Shown piece after piece: positions 57,397 to 64,000 of a stretch of DNA of 64,000 nt. Under the pieces are notes generated by a model. The model saw only the letters and a list, made by a program, of their open reading frames with translations. It searched no databases and had not been told where the DNA came from. Position 1 is the first letter of the stretch; each line of letters starts with the position of its first letter. This DNA comes from Chiua virens. Taxonomy: Eukaryota > Basidiomycota > Agaricomycetes > Boletales > Boletaceae. The DNA lies in assembly GCA_019787685.1 (NCBI GenBank), contig JAHNUO010000052.1:1-64000 (forward strand), read 5' to 3'. A program made the translations under genes and the position numbers.

Positions 57397-57693
57397 GATG
57401 GTCAAACGATAGAGAAATAGCAAAGGGCACTTGTACATAACTTACCATGTCTGATAATCATTCATGTGATGTTATCACAATCCATCGTTGATGGTCAAAC
57501 ACGCCATGATCATTATAATTGCCGGCCCAATAGGCACCCATCATGCGTATTATGTAATTGACATTAACATCTCATTATAATCTACCTTTTCATGGCTCAA
57601 CCCGGAATGGTAAGCCGGCGGCATTACAATGTGTGTGAGAAATTTGCGACATAAGGTTTACTGACATTCATACCATCAGATTACCTACCTGCT

Positions 57694-60600
57694 ATGTCTT
57701 CCAACATGCTCAACAACATTTCTAAGCTCAACAGATCTAACTACTGTTGCTGGGCTGATGACATGAAGAATTATCTTCAGTCAGTCAGTGTCTGGAATGC
57801 CTGTATGAAATGGACATGCCCCACGGATGATGATTTGGACAAGCAGAATAATTGGGATGACAATGATGACAAAGCCATGGGTTCCATGAAGCTTTGGATT
57901 GAGCATCACTTGCTCAGTCATCATGCTGACTGTGGCACAGCTCTTTCCCTCTGGAATTCACTGAAGCAACAGTATGATGGCCATACCATATCTTCCACCT
58001 ATTCCGAATTCAAGTCCATGTCCCTTTTCTTCTCAAAAAATCAGCATCCTGCCCAGACTTTTGCCAAATTCAATACCCATTTTGCCCAGCTTGAGTCTTT
58101 TGAATACAAGGTTGACGACAAGATCAAGCTGATGATCATCCTGTCCTGGCTACCCAAATATGCCAACTTCTACATTACTCAATACCGCTGCAAATGAGAA
58201 ACCCTCTGCCGATACCAAAATTCCCACTATGGCAGATGTAGAACAGGTCATCACAGCTACTTGGCAACAACATGTTGCTCACTGTCAAACTCAGACCAGA
58301 TCTCAGGCTAAGCCTGAACAGCAAGTGAACAAGGTTTCTACTGTTAAGCGGAAAGGGGAGGAACTGAAGTTTGGTGCCCAGCAGAAGCAACAAGCCAATT
58401 CTGGTTCCAGTGGTTCTGGTCTAGAAGGCTTTGGAAGGAAAAAGAGACGTGGCAAACACTCTGACTATAGCAAGAACCCCCAGCAACATTGCCACAAAGC
58501 TAATATTGTAGCTGAGAAGGTCCCCTCATTTGCTTTTGTCAATTTTGATCAAGAACCCATTATCATTGATCCTGCCTCATCTGCTTTCACCTCTCTGACC
58601 ATCAACCCACGCATTCTCTCACACAAACCAGCTTCAACTCAATATAGTCCTCCTGCATTCCCTCATGTTCAGAATGCAATATCCCTTCTCCACCGTATTG
58701 GGGAAACTCCTTCTATTCAATCTGTCCACAATGTGGACATGATAGCCAACAAGCACTCGGATTGGTCGGAAGAAATTCCCACTTCATCCAAGCGTCTTTT
58801 GGAACATGTTGAACAAGACACTTCCATGGCTGTTATTGAGGATGAAGATGCTGTCTCCCTTGGTGATGATGAAGACAACTGGCTTGGACGTTACTATGAT
58901 TGTGGATCCACTCCTGAGTACATCTTGTCAAGTCTAAGTAAGGGCAGGATATGCCCACTACATGAATGAGTAAGGTAGTAACAATGCAATGATTAGAGAC
59001 TCACCTCAGCCACTGCCCAAGGGGTAGCAAATGACTGAGGAGTGAAAAAGATGAAGGTTTGAATAAATACCTATGGGTAGAGCTATGCTCAAATAAGATA
59101 GAGAACTCTAAACCTAAAATAAGCGAGTCCGAAAGGAGAAGAACTAAAGGAATAGAAAGTCCAGGTGTGCGCGTCAACTCTGAGTGTCTCTGGAGATCTC
59201 CGGAGATAGACTTGTGCAAGTAGGGGACACTTACTCCTCGGAGTTGCTTAGGAGTGACCAGAGCAAACTGGAGTTCTCAGTTTTGACATGTCTCTTATTC
59301 CAGACAATCCTACTTTGACACTAATGCGCACCTTGTGTTGCAGCGAAGTCATTTACTAGTGTCTAATGTAGTAGATAGTCTGAGAATATCATCTGCTACC
59401 CAGCCTCTCACAATGTGTGACAACTGTAACAAGTACACAGGCAAAGGAAAGCAAAGAGAGATCACTCATGAAGAGGATATCCCTGACATGTGGTTACTTG
59501 ACTCCAGAGCATCATCACATTTTACTTCAAATATTGATGACTTCGTAGAGTATAAGCCATACACCACACCACACTATATGCAAACTGCAAATGGAAAAGC
59601 TCCTGTATTAGGTTCAGGAACTGTCATCATTGAGTATGAGAGCAGACCTGTGTGTCTATTGCCAGTCATTTATATGCCTGCTTGTAAAATCAAGCTAATA
59701 TCTATGGGCACTCTCCTCAAAGACCATACACTATTTGTGCACACACATCCTGGACACATAGACTTTCACCATTCACAGCAGAAGTGCACTGTGTTGTCAT
59801 TTCATTCACATGGTACAGACACAATGTACTGGTTGTGTGCTAAGAGCATCAAACCTGCTCCAATCACCTCAGATCACTTCCAAAACACCTCCAAGTTGCT
59901 CCCAAACACTTCCGATTGCTTCCGAGACTGTTCCGAAGCAGTTCTGAGCAGTTTTACACCTACCTTGGTCACTACCAACACTTCCAACCTGGAAGTGCTT
60001 GGAAGCACTTTTTCGATCAAAGTCATTGTAGGAAACTTCATTCCAGTTTGGAACACTCGGAACCATTCGGAACCACTTATACACACTTAAAATCAACTTG
60101 GAAGGCCAGTTCCAGTCCGGAACGACACCTGGAACACTTGGAACAACTTAAAAGAAGTGAAACATGCCCAGAAACACTAAAAAGTGTTAAAACTCATTCA
60201 ATGTCACTCAATACTATTTATTTTGAGTTGATACATCATAGTCTTGGCCATCCTTCACATGATGTGCTTAAAGCTGCACGCAAACATACCAACAACTTTC
60301 CGGAAGTAGACATTCCATTGAAAGCACCCATCTGTCCTGGATGTGAACTTGGAAAACAACCAAACTAATCATTCCCTCATACTGAGAAGAGAGCCTCTGC
60401 TCCCTTTGAGTTAATACACTCAGATCTCAAGTATTTTGAGGTTGAATCATATCATAAGCATAAATATGTGATCATATTTTATGATGACTATACATCTATG
60501 TCATGGGTTGTATGTCTCAAATCCAAGGATCAAGCCTTAAAGGCTACAAAGCAATTCTTTACCTATGTCTGCAACCAATATAATGCTCAAATTAAAGGTT

Positions 60601-60838
60601 GGCATTCCAATGCTGGAGGTGAATTCACTTCTAAAGCCTTTACTGAGTATATGTGAGACCAAGGTATACACATACTCCAATCAGCCCCATATGCTCATCA
60701 GCAAAATGGATGTGCAGAATGGTTAATCCGTACTCTTATGGATAAGGCACAGGCAATGCGACTTTAAGCTTGTCTCCCTAATTCTTACTGGGAATTTGCA
60801 TGTTTACATGCTTCCCATGTGTATAACCGCACTCCATT
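57694..60838 (+). pseudogene. Ty1/Copia retrotransposon, 3'-truncated
   Basis: Gag starts MSSNMLNNISKLNRSNYCCW at 57694 (UBN2-type) and shifts frame near 58180 to continue to 58969. The protease region is at about 59490: WLLDSRASSHFTSN, where DSG reads DSR. The pre-integrase finger is at about 60220-60360 (HHSLGHPSHDVL, CPGCELGKQPN). Integrase follows with GWHSNAGGEF, where the second catalytic Asp of RSDAGGEF reads Asn. Stops TAA (60366), TGA (60655) and TAA (60766) fit CAA or CGA decay. The frame ends at HASHVYNRTPFV where LTR-C begins. RT is not in the window. About 370 bp (58970-59335) and about 300 bp (59870-60180) are foreign-looking spacers. Confidence 0.88.
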
Positions 60839-61571
60839 TGTTGCAATTTCTTTCTTTTGCTTCACTTGTACTACTTCACTCCACTCGATACCTAGGTATC
60901 CTTGTATGTTCATCCGTACTTGTTCTTCTTTCACCTTTGTAACTCCACACCGGCTTTACCCAAGTGCTTACTCATTTCTTTCCTGTCATCATCCGATGGC
61001 ATCACTCTTACTCATTTCATTCTCATCATCATCCAATGGCTTTGCATTTGTCATTTCATCTTCGTCATTGTCCACTGCCTTCACATCATACGATTTACCC
61101 TTTTGGATATTGTGCACTCCCCTTTTGGCCTTTTACCCTTCCGCTCTTCTGGCCTCCCTCTTTTAGTTACTTGGTCTGTGCATGATTCTCGTAGTATAAA
61201 TACCTTGCAGCAATACTCATGTACACCAGTCTTGATCTCCGCAATCTAGCTGAGTATCACTGCTCCACTTGGATACTTCCTTGTGACCACTCGACCAGGG
61301 ACTTCTCTCATTGTCCCTTGACCACACTCGGACTCAACGTAGTCAACACCCTTAACCCTCGACTGTCCCTCAGGTATAGATTCCCAACCAGACAACTCTC
61401 AGCAACGCCTGAGTTTTCACTCATCTCTCTGGTAGCAATCCGCTGACCAGAAACCCTCGTTCGACTCTTTAGCACACCACGTATCAAGTGGTGGTTGTTT
61501 GAGTTATCGCAGCCACTTGGTACTTGGCGCTTTTGCAGCTACACTAGGTCCTACCCGGAACTATCGTAACA
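60839..61571 (+). mobile_element. Gypsy-C 5' LTR (LTR-C)
   Basis: 733 bp, TGTTGCAATTTC to TATCGTAACA, with GTATAAATACC at about 61192. The left flank CCATT (60834-60838) has no match at the right edge. This is expected if the LTR is the 5' LTR of an element that continues past the window and whose second duplication lies outside. The same LTR family occurs at 31160, 44890, 46194 and 54289. Confidence 0.88.
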
Positions 61572-61652
61572 TAAGATCAAGACTGCCCTTACAGCCTGCC
61601 CTCACACAGTCAGCTGCCCACCATTTCTGGACGATCACCCACTTGTCCTCTC

Positions 61653-63140
61653 TTGAACCCCAGTTGGAGTCTTCGGACATCTAACACCCCTGCATCTGAT
61701 TTCTCAGACAATAACCCTGAACCCTTGACACCATCTTCTGAAATCCATGAGAACGACCTTGATATAAACATCAACCACTCTGACCAGGAAGACGACACCC
61801 AGCAACTAGCTGAACGTCTTACCGCATCACTTGACCTCCCTACCCTTGCCACTTTTGCGTTCCCTATGACCCCACGAAGGCTGAACCCCGGACAATCATC
61901 TATCCGGAACCCAAACCCCTCCATCATCTTACCTTCGGTACAACCACCAAACCCACAACCCACAACCTCGTCTAGCAGCATGACTAGCAAGGCCGTCGAG
62001 CTTCGTCTCGGAAAACCCTCCACCTTTGACGGGTCCTATGACCGCGCCATTCCCTGGCTCAATGACGTTGCCACCTACTACCTCTTCATCAACAACCCCA
62101 TCTATGACACTGACAACAAGCGAGTAGTGTTTGCGCTCTCGTTCATGACCAAAGGATCTGCCAAAGTATGGGCTGACACCTTCCACTCTAAGTCCATTCC
62201 CCTCCATTCCTTTGGAACCTGGAGTGATTGGCAAACGGAGTTCTGAATGGACTTTGAACACCACAACACTAAGGGTGATGCCATCGCCTGGTTATTCACC
62301 ACCCGCATCACCAAAAACGACAACGTCCCCTCATATATCTCCTCCTTCCGCAACAAGGTTGCCACCTCAGGGCTTACTGGCTCTGACTCCGTCCTCATCA
62401 ACTTCTTCGCAGCCGGCCTACCACCCTCACTCATGCATCAGCAAACCAACCTTTACCTGGACAATGCTGGACAGCTCTGGACAGTTTCCGACAGAAAGGT
62501 TCCCAACTGGCTAGAACTGGACAGATTTTCGAAAAAAAATCCTGCCTCTAAACTTCCTCTCAAAATTTCACAAGGTAAAATTTCCATCAAATGGAGCCAA
62601 TTGAGATAGTTTTGTGAGCCTAGACATTGATTTGCTCCTGTGGCAAGCCCAGAATTTCAACAGTGTGAAGGCTGTTCCACTGATGTGCGGCACATCCAAG
62701 GGATGGACACGGTCCCTACCACGATCGATAAGTGGTATACCCAAGCCATCCACTTCAAAACTCAGTGGGAACGCGCCGATGAGATAGCCTGCCAAAACAA
62801 GAAACCCACCACTGCCGTCGTCTTCCATGACAACCCCCCTCACAAGAAGGAGCGAGATCCTGATGCTATGGATGTAGACGCCATCTATGTTCCTAAGCTT
62901 ACCGAAGCTGAGCGAAAGCGATGCTTTGAACAAAAACTCTGTTTCCGCTGTTGCAAACCAGGACACCAAACGTCCACCTGCACAGCGTTCTCAACCAAAA
63001 CCCCTGCCGTATCCTCTTTGAAGAAGGTCAGAAAGACTGCTCCCAAACCTGACCCAATCCCCACCTTAGTAGAAGTTGAGGAGGATGACGAGGATGCCAC
63101 GAGCGTCAACAAGGTGACCACTCCGGTCACGGGTTTTTAA
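61653..63140 (+). pseudogene. Gypsy-C gag with zinc knuckle, interrupted by a 250-bp insertion
   Basis: The frame from 61653 covers an acidic N-terminus and a capsid-like block (VELRLGKPSTFDGSYDRAIP, KGSAKVWADTFHSKSIP), then TGA at 62244-62246. It reopens as DFEHHNTKGDAIAWL and DSVLINFFAAGLPPSLM. At 62436-62685 the 250-bp repeat is inserted. Gag resumes with GMDTVPTTIDKWYTQAI and ends with a CCHC knuckle CFRCCKPGHQTSTC and an acidic tail. The TGA fits a CGA origin. The start codon is uncertain because no PBS or leader could be fixed. Confidence 0.85.
62436..62685 (+). mobile_element. 250-bp repeat element, copy B, inside Gypsy-C gag
   Basis: Identical to the reverse complement of 50143-50393 except for one T in a T run near 62610. 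It starts CATCAG and ends CTGATG. It separates gag residues PSLM from HIQGMDTVP. The near identity of two copies in unrelated contexts shows recent mobility. Confidence 0.88.
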
Positions 63141-63154
63141 GGAGGAAGACTGAT

Positions 63155-64000
63155 TTGACACTGGTATCTTCCCATTCTTGTACCCATGTACTTGTAGCTG
63201 AGCTTTCGTCTCAATCTATGCAAATCCCTGTTAGGTTGAATGTTACCACTACCTCTCAAGATGTCGACACCCGTGCTCTTATTGACTCTGGAGCCGGGAT
63301 CAACTGCATCAACTGGCACTTCATCCAGAAACACAAGTTCCCAAAGGATCGCCTTCTGAAACATATCCTGGTGAGGAACATTGATGCTACAGCAAACAAA
63401 AATGATGATATCAAATTCACCACCACCCTCCAGATTGCTCTTGGCGGAGTACTCCAACGAATCAAGTTCCACATCATCCATTGTGGTTCTGAAAATGTAA
63501 TCCTCGGACTTCCCTGGCTTAAAGCAACCAATCCGATTATCAATTGGGTCGCCAAAACCATCACCATGTCCGCTCCAGAACCTGACCTTCCTCCCATCAC
63601 CACCGACAATCCCAAACACTCCGCCAAACTTGCCCATCCACCTCCAATCCAACCCATCTGCCATCTCGATGTCGATCCCATCTGGGACGGCAAACTATAT
63701 GACTACCTCGGCACCGAAACTGGGCATCGTTTCACTACCCAATCTGTGCAACACTCTGTCAACTGCGTTATGTGTGCAGGGCAACGCTTCGTTTAGACTA
63801 CTCAACCTGAGAAGCTCACCAATGCTACCGCCCTTGCGGCTGCAGCAAAGAAACCCAAGATCACCCTCCCTTTGGAATATTCGGAATTCGAATCCGTATT
63901 CGTGAAGGAACCCTTCAATCAGATGCCTCCCTCTAGGTCTTGCGACCATGAAATCCATCTGAAAGACACCTTTCAACTGAAGGTCAGAAAGGTCTACCCC
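63155..64000 (+). pseudogene. Gypsy-C pol, protease to start of RT, cut by window end
   Basis: In a different frame from gag. The aspartic protease has RALIDSGAGINCINW and VILGLPWLKATNPIINW. A TAG stop at 63794-63796 follows GQRFV; the frame then stays open (ITLPLEYSEFESVFVKE, PPSRSCDHEIHLKD) into the RT N-terminus and is cut by the window end. Protease matures the polyprotein. Confidence 0.85.

Noticed and set aside
60839..61571. Solo LTR within Copia
   Set aside because: The left flank CCATT is not repeated on the right, and a gag with zinc knuckle in the same orientation follows, so it is better read as the 5' LTR of an element leaving the window.

Overview
The window looks like nuclear DNA of a filamentous basidiomycete, most likely an agaricomycete mushroom. 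The evidence is dense genes with 45-80 nt GT-AG introns, a DUF6593 gene, CHAT and TKL-kinase remnants, a 13-exon P450, a Plavaka-type DNA transposon, and chromodomain Ty3/Gypsy and Ty1/Copia elements. I cannot name the species. I saw no tRNA, rRNA, CRISPR array or bacterial gene. All exon models below were built by hand from reading frame and splice signals, without transcripts or database searches.

The left part (about 1-29.8 kb) is CpG-rich host gene space. It starts with a decayed CHAT-domain gene, a glutathione S-transferase, and a 474-aa protein whose 3' end is duplicated 5.7 kb away. Next come housekeeping genes: inositol polyphosphate multikinase, a DH-PH RhoGEF, a Pan1-like endocytosis scaffold, a DUF6593 protein, a cytochrome P450, eIF2A, and the Paf1-complex subunit Cdc73. 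It ends with an unknown agaricomycete-type protein followed in frame, after a single stop codon, by a WD40 protein. Pan1 and the RhoGEF lie in tandem on the minus strand. Both act on actin and Rho signalling, but nothing in the sequence shows co-regulation.

The right part (about 30-64 kb) is a nest of transposons. A truncated TKL kinase marks the border. Then come: a chromoviral Gypsy element (Gypsy-A) whose 5' third is inverted relative to the rest; three copies of a second LTR (LTR-B), two of them bounding the inversion; five copies of a third LTR (LTR-C); an internal fragment of an RNA polymerase II RPB1 gene; a DUF6698-like gene; a Plavaka transposon with a solo LTR-C inside; a Copia element; and a Gypsy element (Gypsy-C) inserted into the Copia integrase and running off the right end.

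In this part nearly every inactivating change I could judge is a C-to-T or G-to-A transition (CGA to TGA, CAA to TAA, Asp to Asn, Arg to Cys/His/Trp, Gly to Ser/Arg). This fits cytosine-methylation decay or a RIP-like process. The least expected items are the RPB1 fragment whose catalytic Asp loop reads Asn, a nearly identical 250-bp sequence with short inverted ends in both the RPB1 fragment and the Gypsy-C gag, and target-site duplications that prove the Gypsy-A inversion.
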